Origin: Hyphomicrobium sp.
GTDB taxonomy: Bacteria > Pseudomonadota > Alphaproteobacteria > Rhizobiales > Hyphomicrobiaceae
Assembly: GCA_019751875.1 (NCBI GenBank)
Contig: JAIEMV010000017.1
Span: forward strand, 24,072-88,071
Reading direction: 5' to 3'
DNA: 64,000 nucleotides
Shown here piece by piece: positions 1 to 9,093 of the stretch. The notes under the pieces are model-generated. The model was not told the origin of the DNA, searched no databases, and saw nothing but the letters and a program-made list of their open reading frames with translations. Both the position numbers and the translations under genes were made by a program. Within the stretch, counting starts at the first letter, position 1. Each line of letters opens with the position of its first letter.

Positions 1-1
1 C

Positions 2-784
2 TATTACTGGAACTACTATCCCGGCGCGACCTTCGTGAACGGCCTGTTCTGGGGCGCGGGCTTTGCGATTGCGAACAACATCTGGGGCTGGAACAATTTC
101 AACTGGCGCAACGGCGATATCGACATCAACATCAACCGCTACAACAACATCAACGTCAATCGTCCGCCGATCACTAACAACAAGTGGGAGCACAATGCGG
201 CGCATCGCGGTCCTGTGCCTTATCGCGATAAGGCCACGCGTGAAAAGTACGCCAAGGACAAGCAGGTGCGCGACAAGAGCAAAGATTTCAGCGGCTTCGA
301 TAAGGCCGATAAGGGCACGCTCGATAAATCCCGCGACGTCGAGAGCGTGAAAAACAAGCTTGGCGAAGGCAGCAGCGACAAATTCAAGGACAAGGGCGGC
401 GATCGCGGCGACAAAATAAAAGACAAAGCGGGTGACCGCGATTTTTCCAACGCCAAAGACAAGGTGGGTGATCGCGGCGGCGACAAAGTTAAGGACAAGG
501 CAGGCGATCGTGCCGGCGACCGGGCAAACAAAGCGGTTGACCGTCCGGCCAGCAAGGACATCAAAAATAAAGCCGCCACACGGGATATTCAGAAGCCCTC
601 GCCCAAGCCCGCTTCGAAGGCTCTCGACGTGAAGCCAAAGGCGCAGGTGCAAAAGCATGTTGATCGTGGTGGCGCAAGCCGCGCGGCGGCGAAGTCGCAC
701 CCGAAGGCCCGCGCGGGCGGCGGCGGAGGCGGCGGCCGGGTGAAAGGTGGTGGCGGCGGTAGAGGCGGTGGGCGAGGGAGGTAA
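2..784 (+). CDS. DUF3300 family protein, C-terminal part (5' end outside window)
   Basis: The reading frame is open from the first bases of the window, so this is the 3' part of a longer gene. The first visible residues form an aromatic and Asn-rich stretch (YYWNYYPGATFVNG, then WGWNNFNWRNGDIDIN) that I recognise as the end of the DUF3300 domain. The rest is low-complexity: Lys/Asp/Gly-rich imperfect repeats built on GDRGGDKVKDKAGDR, then a Gly/Arg-rich tail with runs of Gly. Function is unknown; DUF3300 proteins are usually exported. It lies 60 bp upstream of a DUF2950 gene, a pairing I recall from other proteobacteria. Confidence 0.75.
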   Translation, partial: YYWNYYPGATFVNGLFWGAGFAIANNIWGWNNFNWRNGDIDININRYNNINVNRPPITNNKWEHNAAHRGPVPYRDKATREKYAKDKQVRDKSKDFSGFDKADKGTLDKSRDVESVKNKLGEGSSDKFKDKGGDRGDKIKDKAGDRDFSNAKDKVGDRGGDKVKDKAGDRAGDRANKAVDRPASKDIKNKAATRDIQKPSPKPASKALDVKPKAQVQKHVDRGGASRAAAKSHPKARAGGGGGGGRVKGGGGGRGGGRGR

Positions 785-844
785 GCGGGCCGGCATCCGC
801 ACCATCACTCAAGCTCGCCAATCTATATCATCGGAGTTCACGCC

Positions 845-1783
845 ATGACCCGCCACATTGTTTCGAGATTTTGCAAAACGATTGCGCCCCTTGCCATTCT
901 ACTTATCGCTGCCGCGTCGCCTGCATCGGCTCAAGAGGCGTTCGGCACGGCCGAAGACGCAGCCAAGGCGCTTGTCGATGCGGTCCGCTCGGACGATCCG
1001 CAGAGCGCGATCGTCAAGGTCTTGGGACCAGCGGGGCGTGATATTGCATCGTCGGGAGACGAGGTTGACGACGAGTCGCGACGCGCTCGATTTCTTTCAG
1101 CATATGACGAGAACCACTCCCTGCAGGCGGATGGCGACACCAAGATGACGCTCATCATCGGCAAGGATGAATACCCATTTCCTATTCCGATCGTGCAGAC
1201 AAACGGCAAATGGCAATGGGATACGGACGCTGGTCTCGATCAGCTGCTCACCCGCCGTATCGGCGAAAATGAACTGTCCGCAATTGAGGTCATGCGCACG
1301 TACGTCGCCGCGCAGTACGAGTATGCGGAGGTGCCACGGGATAGCAAGGGCATCCAGTATGCACGGCGTCTCATGAGCCGCGATGGTCGCAAGGATGGCC
1401 TCTACTGGGAAGCGGCAGAGGACGAGCCGCAAAGTCCGATCGGGCCGCTGATCGCGAAGGCGCAACTCGAAGGTTACAAGGGCAAGGCCAAACCGGAAGA
1501 CGGGCAAGCCAATTATCACGGCTACGTCTATCGGATGCTTTACGGGCAAGGAAGGAACGCAGCGGACGGTGCGCGCGATTACATCGTGAACGATCGAATG
1601 ATTGGCGGCTTCGCCTTGATCGCCACTCCGGCCGATTACGGCAATTCTGGCGTTATGACGTTCATCGTCAATCACGATGGCGTCGTGTACGAAAAGGACC
1701 TTGGCCCCGACAGCTCTGGAATTGCGGCCAAAATAAGAATGTTCGATCCCGACAGCAGTTGGCGGAAGGTACAAACAGAATAG
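845..1783 (+). CDS. DUF2950 family exported protein
   Basis: A 312-residue protein with a clear Sec signal peptide: positive N-terminus, hydrophobic stretch APLAILLIAAASPASAQ, cleavage near residue 29. The body (FGTAEDAAKALVDAVRSDD, then YHGYVYRMLYGQG and a GGFALIATPADYGNSGVMTF segment near the end) matches DUF2950, which has no established activity. A GGAG motif nine bases upstream supports the ATG. Together with the preceding DUF3300 gene it probably forms a two-gene envelope unit. Location in the periplasm is inferred from the signal peptide. Confidence 0.8.
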   Translation: MTRHIVSRFCKTIAPLAILLIAAASPASAQEAFGTAEDAAKALVDAVRSDDPQSAIVKVLGPAGRDIASSGDEVDDESRRARFLSAYDENHSLQADGDTKMTLIIGKDEYPFPIPIVQTNGKWQWDTDAGLDQLLTRRIGENELSAIEVMRTYVAAQYEYAEVPRDSKGIQYARRLMSRDGRKDGLYWEAAEDEPQSPIGPLIAKAQLEGYKGKAKPEDGQANYHGYVYRMLYGQGRNAADGARDYIVNDRMIGGFALIATPADYGNSGVMTFIVNHDGVVYEKDLGPDSSGIAAKIRMFDPDSSWRKVQTE

Positions 1784-1812
1784 CTCGCGCTGTTGGAACC
1801 GGCAAACTTTGC

Positions 1813-1840
1813 TTGGCGCTTGCCCGTCAAGCGGTATAAA
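1813..1840 (+). promoter_or_regulatory. Putative sigma-70-type promoter for the hydrolase lipoprotein
   Basis: TTGGCG (1813-1818), a 16-bp spacer and TATAAA (1835-1840). Predicted transcription start near 1847, about 20 bases before the TTG at 1868. This argues against the longer reading frame that would begin at 1793, upstream of the promoter. Pattern match only. Confidence 0.4.
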
Positions 1841-1867
1841 CGTCCAAAGTATTTCGGGGGTCGCATT

Positions 1868-3022
1868 TTGGGCGTCTTCAATTTTTGTCGTGTTTCAATA
1901 CTGCTTTTTCTTACTTTGCAATTTGCGGGGTGCGCGTCGCGTCCCGGAAGTGAAGTTTTGATTCCGATCGCCAATGTTCCAGCTTCAACGTCCAAGGTGA
2001 AAGTCCTCGTCGCCACCACGCGGGAGCGTGGGAGCAAGGAAGACCCTGACGCGTTTACGGCCGAGCGGGCCAAGGAATTGAATTTCGCTGCTCTCACCAT
2101 TTCGATTCCGACCCAGCACGTCACCGGGGAGATCGAGTGGCCGGATACGTCGCCGCCGGATCCTCGACGCCACTTCATCACGACGAAACGCGATTTCCTC
2201 GATGCCAACGGCTTCCTGGATCAGATCAAGGCGCGGGCGCGGCAGGGCGGACCTGAGGCCAATGACGTGCTCGTCTTCGTGCACGGGTATAACACTTTGT
2301 ATGAGGAAGCCGTCTATTGGCTTGCGCAGATCGTGCATGACTCCGGCTTCCAGGGGACGGCCATTTTGTTCGCGTGGCCCTCGCGCGGTAAGGCCCCTCT
2401 CTATCTCGCCGATCGTGAAGCCAGCACGTATTCGCGCGACTACTTTGAGCAGGCGCTCCTCAAGGTTTCGAAGCTGCCCGAAGTGAAAGAAATCAACATT
2501 CTCGCGCACAGCATGGGCAACTGGCTGGCGGTCGAGAGCCTGCGCCAGGCAAAAATGAATGGGCATGGGGATTTCAACGGCAAACTCGCGGATGTGATCC
2601 TCGCCTCGCCTGATCTCGATGTGAACGTTTTCCGGACGCAGCTCGATGTGATTGGCAAGCTGCCGCGGCCGATGACCGTCCTTGTTTCGGGTGATGATAA
2701 AGCGCTGGCGCTTTCGACGATGCTGGCGGGAGATGTTGACCGTGCCGGCCGCGTGACGGCGGATGATGCGCGGGCGATCGCGGCGGCGGAAAGATACAAT
2801 TTGAAGGTCGTCGACCTTACGGCGGTCGATGATGGCAATGGCAATCATCACAGCAAGTATTCGAAGTCTTCCGCTGTAATTGATGCGATCGGCAAAAAGC
2901 TGAAGGGCCAAACGCCGGCCACGCAAACCCAGGTGGGCTTGGTCACTGCGGTAACGAATGCGGGAGACAGCCTGCTCAAAGTCCCTGCTGCGATACTACC
3001 GCCCGCCGCAGCGGCGGAGTAA
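1868..3022 (+). CDS. DUF900-type alpha/beta hydrolase, predicted lipoprotein
   Basis: Predicted 384-residue protein starting at a TTG preceded by a GGGGG ribosome-binding site. From this start the N-terminus is a lipoprotein signal (hydrophobic SILLFLTLQ, lipobox FAGC with Cys22). The body has alpha/beta-hydrolase features: VFVHGYN in the oxyanion region, and the nucleophile elbow AHSMG. The VATTRER opening and overall layout fit DUF900 serine hydrolases. Substrate unknown. It is probably anchored in the outer or inner membrane facing the periplasm. An upstream in-frame TTG at 1793 is possible but lies before the likely promoter. Confidence 0.78.
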   Translation: MGVFNFCRVSILLFLTLQFAGCASRPGSEVLIPIANVPASTSKVKVLVATTRERGSKEDPDAFTAERAKELNFAALTISIPTQHVTGEIEWPDTSPPDPRRHFITTKRDFLDANGFLDQIKARARQGGPEANDVLVFVHGYNTLYEEAVYWLAQIVHDSGFQGTAILFAWPSRGKAPLYLADREASTYSRDYFEQALLKVSKLPEVKEINILAHSMGNWLAVESLRQAKMNGHGDFNGKLADVILASPDLDVNVFRTQLDVIGKLPRPMTVLVSGDDKALALSTMLAGDVDRAGRVTADDARAIAAAERYNLKVVDLTAVDDGNGNHHSKYSKSSAVIDAIGKKLKGQTPATQTQVGLVTAVTNAGDSLLKVPAAILPPAAAAE

Positions 3023-3044
3023 CGAGCGGAACTTTACAAGAGGA

Positions 3045-3074
3045 GGGCTCCGGATTGATTACGCTCCGGAGCCC
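3045..3074 (+). terminator. Rho-independent terminator between convergent genes
   Basis: A perfect 10-bp stem (GGGCTCCGGA / TCCGGAGCCC) with a 10-base loop followed by ATTTTAT on the + strand. It lies between the hydrolase stop and the convergent methylated-amine operon stop at 3097, so it may also slow transcription from the other side. Confidence 0.8.
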
Positions 3075-3096
3075 ATTTTATCAGACTTGGATTCGA

Positions 3097-4203
3097 TCAG
3101 CCGTGCGTGCGCAGGCGCATCGGATCGTAGAACGGCATCCGGACCACCGTGGCGGGATACGTCTTACCGTCTTCCTCGATTTCGAGGGCCGTGCCGAAAG
3201 CGGTGTAGCCCTTGTCGATCTGGGCCATGGCCAGCGACTTCATCAGATGTTGACTGAAGACTGTGGACGTCACGACGCCGACGTCGCGACCGTCACTCTT
3301 CACTTTCGCGCCGGGCGTTATTGCGGCGGTGTGCCAGACTTCAAGTCCGGTGATGACAGAACGCTCCTTGCCCTTGCTCGCGGCCAAGGCCGCTTTGCCG
3401 ATGAAGTCCGGCTTAGAAAGATCAACGGTCCAATCGGCTTTGACTTCCCACGGCGTGGTGTCGGGATGCGGCATATCGAAGGGGAAGAAGAGAAGGCCTC
3501 CCTCGACCCGGACGATATCGAGGCAAGTCCAGGAGACGGGCATCACGCCGAAGGGTTTGCCGGCTTCCAGAATTGCATCCCATAAGTACACAGCGTCGTC
3601 GCGCGAGCAGAAGACTTCATAGCCGCGTTCGCCGGAATAGCCGCCGCGGGCAAGCTGGATGGACTTGCCGAAGAGCGTCGTGGGAGCGTGCTTGAAGTAG
3701 CCCAATTCGGCGATTTTCAGCGGTGTATGTGGGGCGAGCACGTCGAGCGAGACGGGCCCTTGCAGCGAGAGGACGTGGGTGTCGTCGGTCTCGATGGTGA
3801 CATCGTACTTCGGCGCTAACTCCTTGAGCGTTGCTGCTGTCGCGCCACTGCCGTGCGAGAGGCGATAGACGTTGGGCTCGAGCATGTAGACGAGAACATC
3901 GTCGATCAATCCGCCATTGGCATTGACGATATTGGAGATGTGGCTGTCACCCGGTGCCGCCTTCGAGATATCGGTCGTCAGCATTTGGTTGAGGAGATCG
4001 AGAGAGCCCGGTCCCTTGACCAGCACAAGGTTCAGCGCAGTGACTTCGATGAGCCCCGCCTTGCTACGTGTCACGGTCGTCTCGAGGTAAGGATCCGTCG
4101 CGTAGTTCTGCGGGATGGCCATGTCGTTCCAGGCACTCGACATGTCGGAGCCGAGGGCGGTGTGGCGATCATAAAGTGCTGAGACGCGCGGAAAGGCCGG
4201 CAT
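3097..4203 (-). CDS. GcvT-like folate-binding subunit of dimethylamine monooxygenase
   Basis: A 368-residue protein of the glycine-cleavage T-protein/aminomethyltransferase fold. N-terminal half contains ALNLVLVKGPGSLDLLNQ; then GGLIDDVLVYML, VLSLQGPVSLDVL, and the C-terminal barrel with ARGGYSGERGYEVFC. The ATG at 4203 follows AAAGGGAG; an upstream extension has no such site. In haem-dependent oxidative N-demethylase (HODM/Dmm) a GcvT-like subunit binds tetrahydrofolate and captures the formaldehyde released. Last gene of the tmm-tdm-dmm operon, 34 bp after tdm. It could act with Tdm instead, but Tdm already has its own GcvT domain. Whether it corresponds to DmmC or DmmD is not decided here. 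Confidence 0.75.
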   Translation of the reverse strand: MPAFPRVSALYDRHTALGSDMSSAWNDMAIPQNYATDPYLETTVTRSKAGLIEVTALNLVLVKGPGSLDLLNQMLTTDISKAAPGDSHISNIVNANGGLIDDVLVYMLEPNVYRLSHGSGATAATLKELAPKYDVTIETDDTHVLSLQGPVSLDVLAPHTPLKIAELGYFKHAPTTLFGKSIQLARGGYSGERGYEVFCSRDDAVYLWDAILEAGKPFGVMPVSWTCLDIVRVEGGLLFFPFDMPHPDTTPWEVKADWTVDLSKPDFIGKAALAASKGKERSVITGLEVWHTAAITPGAKVKSDGRDVGVVTSTVFSQHLMKSLAMAQIDKGYTAFGTALEIEEDGKTYPATVVRMPFYDPMRLRTHG

Positions 4204-4237
4204 TTTTTTCAAACTCCCTTTGTTGAATTGGAGGGCT

Positions 4238-6589
4238 TTAGGATCTGACCCGCGTTTTCTCGGGATCGTAAAAGGGGAAGCGAACCACGGTCGCGTCCAG
4301 CCGCTTGATGTGGCCGTCGAGTTTGCCGACGGCGAGCTTGTTCCCAAGTTCTGCGTGGGCGATGTCGACACGCGCCAGAGCTATCGTCTTTTTCAGAGTC
4401 GGCGAGCGCATGCCGCTCGTGACGACGCCGATCTCGGCGCGGCCGGCAAAAATCTTGTCGCCGTGCGAGGCGGGTTCGTTACCGGTGATTTCGAGGCCGA
4501 CGAGTTTGCGTGCAGGATGTGCGCGGCGGCGTTCGAGGGCGGATTTGCCGATGTAGTCCTCTTCCTTTTTCGTCGGCACCGTGAAGCCGATACCGGCTTC
4601 GAACGGATCGGTGGTGCTGTCGAACTCGTAGCCTCCGAAAGCGAGGCCCGCTTCGATGCGGACCATGTCGAGCGCGTCGAAGCCGAACGGGCGAATGCCG
4701 TGTTCTTCGCCCGACTGCATGATCGCATCCCAGACGGCGGGAGCATCCTTTGGATGGCAGAACACTTCATAGCCGAGTTCGCCCGTGTAGCCGGTGCGGG
4801 ACACGATGACGGGGATGCCGTCGTAGCCGCCGATGCGGCCGATGGTGAATCGGAAGACGCCGAGTTCATCGAGTGTCGGACGGCCTCCGGGGGTCCAGAG
4901 AAGCGGACGCAGGGTCTCGCGTGACTTCGGGCCTTGGACGGCGACATTGTGAATGTCGTTGGTGGCTGATTTCAGAAGGACCTGGGCGCCACTCTTTGCA
5001 GCCTGCTCGCGCAGCCAAAGGAGGCTCGCGTCGTCGCCTCCGATCCAGCGGAAGTTGTTCTGACACAGGCGAAACAGCGTGCCGTCGTCGATCATGCCGC
5101 CGTGCTCATAGCAAAGGGCCGTGTAGAAGATCTGACCGGCGGCAAGTTTGCGAATGTCACGCGGGAAAACGGATTGCAGGAAGCTTTCCGCGTCGGGACC
5201 CATGATCTCGAGCTTGCGCAGCGGCGAGAGGTCCATCACCACGACCTTCTCGCGGCAGGCCCAATATTCCTCGACCGGTCCGGCTGCCGTAAAGCGGTGG
5301 GGGACCCAATAGCCGCGATACTCGCCAAACGAGCGCGTCAGTTCGGATGTGCGGGGATGGAACCCGGTCTCTTTGGTCATCTGCAGCGGAGCGTCGGGGG
5401 TCATACGGTATCCAATCGCGCGCTTGAACGTGGCCGACTTGGGATAGACGCGCACCTGGATTTCGGTGAGCTGCCAGCCATTCGCCGGGTCAATGTCATC
5501 GGGGCAAGAGGTGGCGGCGCAGACGAGATCGGATAGCGCACGCATCAGCACATAGTCGCCGGGGCGCGACCAGGGTTCGTCGAACCAGATCTGGTTCTGG
5601 TGATCGACGTTAGTGTTGTAGAAAAAGTTTATAGCCGGCCAGCCACGGCGGCCGTCGATGCCGTATGGGGCCATCGTGACGTTGAGGTTGTCGGAGCAGT
5701 TGGCGTGGCCGAAGTAGCCTGCGTCTTCATAGGTGCGCGCGGTACAGGCCAGCCCAAACGTGTCGTGGCGGCCGACCGTGTCTTGCACGACTTCGACGAG
5801 TGGGTTGCGATCGCGGTCGTAAAAACGTGATGCAAGGCCCGGCTTGGGGTAGGCGAGGCCTGACATTGTGCGCGTGGTCGTCGAGTCGAGCGGCAGTGGA
5901 CGCCCCTTGTCGACCGCGCGGCGCTCAAATGCCAGAAAATCGGAACACTGCCGGCCGGCGATATCGACGATCTGGATATACTCGCCTTCGAAGACTTCGA
6001 AGTTGATGGCGGAGGCAACAGTGATACGGAGGTCGAGACGCGGTTCTGCAAGCGGTTCCGGCGGCTCGCGCAGCGCGGGCGGCAACATGTTCGAACGCGT
6101 GATGACGACGAGTGTGTCGGTGGCGGAGGTCTGGTCCCAGACGGCGCCGGGGGAAGCGGGCGCGGCGATTACGAGGGTGATTGGGCGTTCGGCGGTGAGG
6201 GACTGGAGTACGCCGGGCGGGGTTTGCTCATCAAAGAGCAGCGCAGCTTTGGCGCGACCAATGTCGATCCCCCGGCGGAAGAGGCCAAAGCGCACTCGGG
6301 CAGCGTCTTCGCGCTCTGAAGCGAGGATGGCATGGAGACCGTTAGGTACGGCTTTGCCCTTCAGGCCGAGCGCACCGAGATCTGGCTTGCCGCGGGGTCC
6401 GAAGGCGAGCAACTCCAGTGCCTGGCCACCTTCGATGGGGACGATATCGATGCGGTCGTCCCGGTCGAGCGCAAAGACGGCCGAGCCGCCGCCGCTGACC
6501 GTATAGCGCTCCTGTCCGGAGTTGAGAGCCGGTTTGCCCGGAAGGATGACTTCCGGGTTCCAGGGCGTGATGATCGTGGGCGGGAGCAT
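4238..6589 (-). CDS. tdm: Trimethylamine N-oxide demethylase (aldolase)
   Basis: A 783-residue enzyme that converts TMAO to dimethylamine and formaldehyde. Residues about 1-400 form DUF1989-type domains; residues about 410-783 form a GcvT-like tetrahydrofolate-binding domain (MDLSPLRKLEIMGPDAE, later SRTGYTGELGYEVFC). Cys282, Cys298 and Cys362 have spacings of 16 and 64, the same as the zinc ligands I recall for the Methylocella silvestris enzyme (263/279/343). Length fits the family. It starts 14 bp after tmm, so the two are co-transcribed, matching consecutive steps in trimethylamine breakdown. Cytoplasmic. Confidence 0.92.
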   Translation of the reverse strand: MLPPTIITPWNPEVILPGKPALNSGQERYTVSGGGSAVFALDRDDRIDIVPIEGGQALELLAFGPRGKPDLGALGLKGKAVPNGLHAILASEREDAARVRFGLFRRGIDIGRAKAALLFDEQTPPGVLQSLTAERPITLVIAAPASPGAVWDQTSATDTLVVITRSNMLPPALREPPEPLAEPRLDLRITVASAINFEVFEGEYIQIVDIAGRQCSDFLAFERRAVDKGRPLPLDSTTTRTMSGLAYPKPGLASRFYDRDRNPLVEVVQDTVGRHDTFGLACTARTYEDAGYFGHANCSDNLNVTMAPYGIDGRRGWPAINFFYNTNVDHQNQIWFDEPWSRPGDYVLMRALSDLVCAATSCPDDIDPANGWQLTEIQVRVYPKSATFKRAIGYRMTPDAPLQMTKETGFHPRTSELTRSFGEYRGYWVPHRFTAAGPVEEYWACREKVVVMDLSPLRKLEIMGPDAESFLQSVFPRDIRKLAAGQIFYTALCYEHGGMIDDGTLFRLCQNNFRWIGGDDASLLWLREQAAKSGAQVLLKSATNDIHNVAVQGPKSRETLRPLLWTPGGRPTLDELGVFRFTIGRIGGYDGIPVIVSRTGYTGELGYEVFCHPKDAPAVWDAIMQSGEEHGIRPFGFDALDMVRIEAGLAFGGYEFDSTTDPFEAGIGFTVPTKKEEDYIGKSALERRRAHPARKLVGLEITGNEPASHGDKIFAGRAEIGVVTSGMRSPTLKKTIALARVDIAHAELGNKLAVGKLDGHIKRLDATVVRFPFYDPEKTRVRS

Positions 6590-6603
6590 GGCTCACAATC
6601 CCA

Positions 6604-7971
6604 TCAGGCGACTTTTGCCGCCGCCGGATCGGGCTGGTTCAGGAACGCTTGCATGCTGTCGTCCAGGGCCTGCATCCACGGCGTGTGATGAACCGGCGCG
6701 ACATTGCCGGTCAGCGTGGAGGGATAGCTCCGGTCACGATAGGTGAGGATGTTCTCCATCTTATGATGCTCCCACTCCTTGAACAGACGCGCGACCATGT
6801 CGACGTCGAGACGCGGATAGTCCGTCGGGCCGAGAAGATCGCGCACGTATTCGGTTTGGAAGTCGATCGCTTCGAAAGCGTCGGCAACCGCCTCTTCGCG
6901 TTGGATCCAGGCGTTGATGTCCTTCGCCTGCTCTTCGAATCCAGGGAGCTTGATGCGGCCGAGGATGACGTCGCGAGCGTACCAAGCCTGCGCATCAAAC
7001 ATGTTGAAGGTGTAGTATTGGTCCTGGGCCCCCAGATAAATGAACTTGTTGTTCGGCCACCAGAACACGCCCTTGTAGAGAGACGGCGGGTAGAGGCGGT
7101 TACGCGACTTGAGGCGCAAACTGTCGTCGAGATAGGGATAGTGATGGAGATAGCCGGTGCACAGCACGATGGCGTCGACCTCCTTGGACGTGCCGTCCTT
7201 GAAAAAGGCCGTCTTGCCCTCGACCTTCACCAAGAGTGGCACTTCGGTGAGGCTCTCGGGCCAGTTGAAACCCATCGGCCGCGTGCGGTGGCTGAAAGTG
7301 ACGGACTTGGCTCCATATTTGTGGCACTGGATCCCAATGTCTTCCGACGAATAGCTTGAACCGATGCAGAGCACGTTCTTGCCGGCGAATTCGTCTGCGG
7401 AGCGGAAGTCGTGGGCATGCAGCACGCGGCCTGGGAACGCAGCAAGGCCCGGAAACTCCGGCACGTTGGGTGTTGAAAAGTGGCCGCTTGCGTTGATCAC
7501 CCAGTCGAACTCCGAGGACGACAGTTGATCGTCCTTGAGGTCTTTGACAGTGACGGTGAACTTTTGCGTCTTGTCGTTCCACGTCACGCTGCGAACAGGC
7601 GTCCGGAACTTCATGTACTTGCGCACACCGCTCTTCTCGACCCGGCCTTTAATGTAGTCGTGGAGCACGGCGCGCGGGGGATACGACGGTATAGGCCGGC
7701 CGAAGTGTTCTTCGAAAGAGTAGTCGGCGAACTCGAGACATTCCTTCGGGCCATTCGACCACAGATAGCGATACATGCTGCCGTGAACCGGCTCGCCGTA
7801 TTCATCGGTCCCAGTGCGCCACGTGTAGTTCCAGATGCCGCCCCACTCTTCCTGTTTTTCGTAGCAGACGAGTTCTGGGATCTCAGCGCCCATCTGGCGC
7901 GCACTTTCGAAAGCCCGCAGAGCCGCCATACCGCTCGGGCCTGCTCCGATGATCGCAATACGCTGTGTCAT
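6604..7971 (-). CDS. tmm: Trimethylamine monooxygenase (flavin-containing)
   Basis: A 455-residue flavin-containing monooxygenase that oxidises trimethylamine to TMAO with NADPH and oxygen. FAD-binding GAGPSG at residues 9-14; FMO fingerprint [10 protein letters not shown] at 179-188; NADPH-site motif [10 protein letters not shown] at 204-213; LCTGY motif further on. Tyr207 lies at the position of the tyrosine reported as essential in bacterial Tmm (from memory). It is immediately upstream of tdm, which uses its product. Bacterial Tmm can also oxidise other methylated amines and sulfides, so side activities are possible. Confidence 0.92.
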   Translation of the reverse strand: MTQRIAIIGAGPSGMAALRAFESARQMGAEIPELVCYEKQEEWGGIWNYTWRTGTDEYGEPVHGSMYRYLWSNGPKECLEFADYSFEEHFGRPIPSYPPRAVLHDYIKGRVEKSGVRKYMKFRTPVRSVTWNDKTQKFTVTVKDLKDDQLSSSEFDWVINASGHFSTPNVPEFPGLAAFPGRVLHAHDFRSADEFAGKNVLCIGSSYSSEDIGIQCHKYGAKSVTFSHRTRPMGFNWPESLTEVPLLVKVEGKTAFFKDGTSKEVDAIVLCTGYLHHYPYLDDSLRLKSRNRLYPPSLYKGVFWWPNNKFIYLGAQDQYYTFNMFDAQAWYARDVILGRIKLPGFEEQAKDINAWIQREEAVADAFEAIDFQTEYVRDLLGPTDYPRLDVDMVARLFKEWEHHKMENILTYRDRSYPSTLTGNVAPVHHTPWMQALDDSMQAFLNQPDPAAAKVA

Positions 7972-8032
7972 GCTTGCAATGTCCTTCTCGTTCGACTGGA
8001 GGCTGGCTGTTGCAGTCTTGGGAAGAGGCCGG

Positions 8033-9073
8033 TCAGTCGGGCCAGCATCCCTTGGAGGTGGGTGCGCCGTCGTCGTATTTCGCTAGCCAGTCGATGGTGG
8101 TCTGGCGGTAGCGCGTCGTCCCCTTGTAGTCGGCGATCGGGTCTGGGAGTGTTTTCAGAACGCGATGCAGGCGACGGCCCCACTTCGGGACCGTGACGAG
8201 TTCGTTCATCTTGATGAGATAGGCGCGGATCGAAAACACGATCGCGTTCGAGCGCGGTAGCCGCCACAGGCCTTGGAGTTCGACGCGCAGGTGGACTTTG
8301 TCACCGACGTTCTCGGGTGTCACAGTGGTGCGATCTTTGCCCCATTTATGATAGTTCTCGGGGCTCGTATCGAGGCGCGGGTTGATCGTCATCGTCCAGT
8401 TGAGACGACGCACGGGCTTCCCCAGCTGAAGATTGAGCAAAAATTTAAGCGCTCGGTCGAACACGCCGAGTTCGTGCGCCATTGGAACGGGCGCGTGCCA
8501 TTCCTTGAAGCTCATGCCGACGTCGAAATCGAGCGACCAGTCAGCCTGTGAGGACACAATCCCCGCGTCCATCCAGAGATCGCCGTCGCGCTGATCGAGG
8601 AGGCAGAAATCACCCTGGCATTGGCGGGTGATGTATTCCATCGGGGGATAGGGAAGTGTCGCAATGTCGCCGAAGACGAACTGCTGGTCGATGCCCATGG
8701 GTCGATTGACCCAGTGCCAGTCGTCGCCGATGCGCGTGAGCGAGAAGTGGTCGGGATAGTCCCGCGCCATCGACGTCATCAGGAGTTCGAGCAGGTCCCA
8801 TTCCGCCGTCAACATGTGCGGCAGCGACTGGCAGCGCAGCGGGTCTTCCTTCAGAACGAGCGCCCGGTCGCGCATGTCTGAAAGATAGTGCTCATCGATA
8901 TCGATCGGAAATTCGTAGACCGAGCCCTTGGGTCCTGGAACGTGGGGCTCAATATTGACCGTGTATCTGTACTGGTCTTCGTGAAAGGGGAAGGGAAATC
9001 GCAGAATCGCCGCTGGGCTGTTGGAGAACGTGAAGTCGTCGCGGAACGTCTCGTTCTTGAAAACCAGGCCCAT
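8033..9073 (-). CDS. DUF3445 haem-binding catalytic subunit of dimethylamine monooxygenase (HODM alpha-like)
   Basis: A 346-residue protein of the DUF3445 / haem-dependent oxidative N-demethylase alpha family, a PAS-derived haem enzyme that oxidises dimethylamine to methylamine and formaldehyde. Recognised from the N-terminal [17 protein letters not shown] region, [15 protein letters not shown] and the C-terminal [17 protein letters not shown] segment. No signal peptide. It follows the reductase gene by 20 bp and precedes tmm by 61 bp. Electrons should come from the neighbouring FMN/2Fe-2S reductase. The haem ligand cannot be assigned here. Confidence 0.82.
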   Translation of the reverse strand: MGLVFKNETFRDDFTFSNSPAAILRFPFPFHEDQYRYTVNIEPHVPGPKGSVYEFPIDIDEHYLSDMRDRALVLKEDPLRCQSLPHMLTAEWDLLELLMTSMARDYPDHFSLTRIGDDWHWVNRPMGIDQQFVFGDIATLPYPPMEYITRQCQGDFCLLDQRDGDLWMDAGIVSSQADWSLDFDVGMSFKEWHAPVPMAHELGVFDRALKFLLNLQLGKPVRRLNWTMTINPRLDTSPENYHKWGKDRTTVTPENVGDKVHLRVELQGLWRLPRSNAIVFSIRAYLIKMNELVTVPKWGRRLHRVLKTLPDPIADYKGTTRYRQTTIDWLAKYDDGAPTSKGCWPD

Positions 9074-9093
9074 AACGTGAGTGCTCCCGAAAG

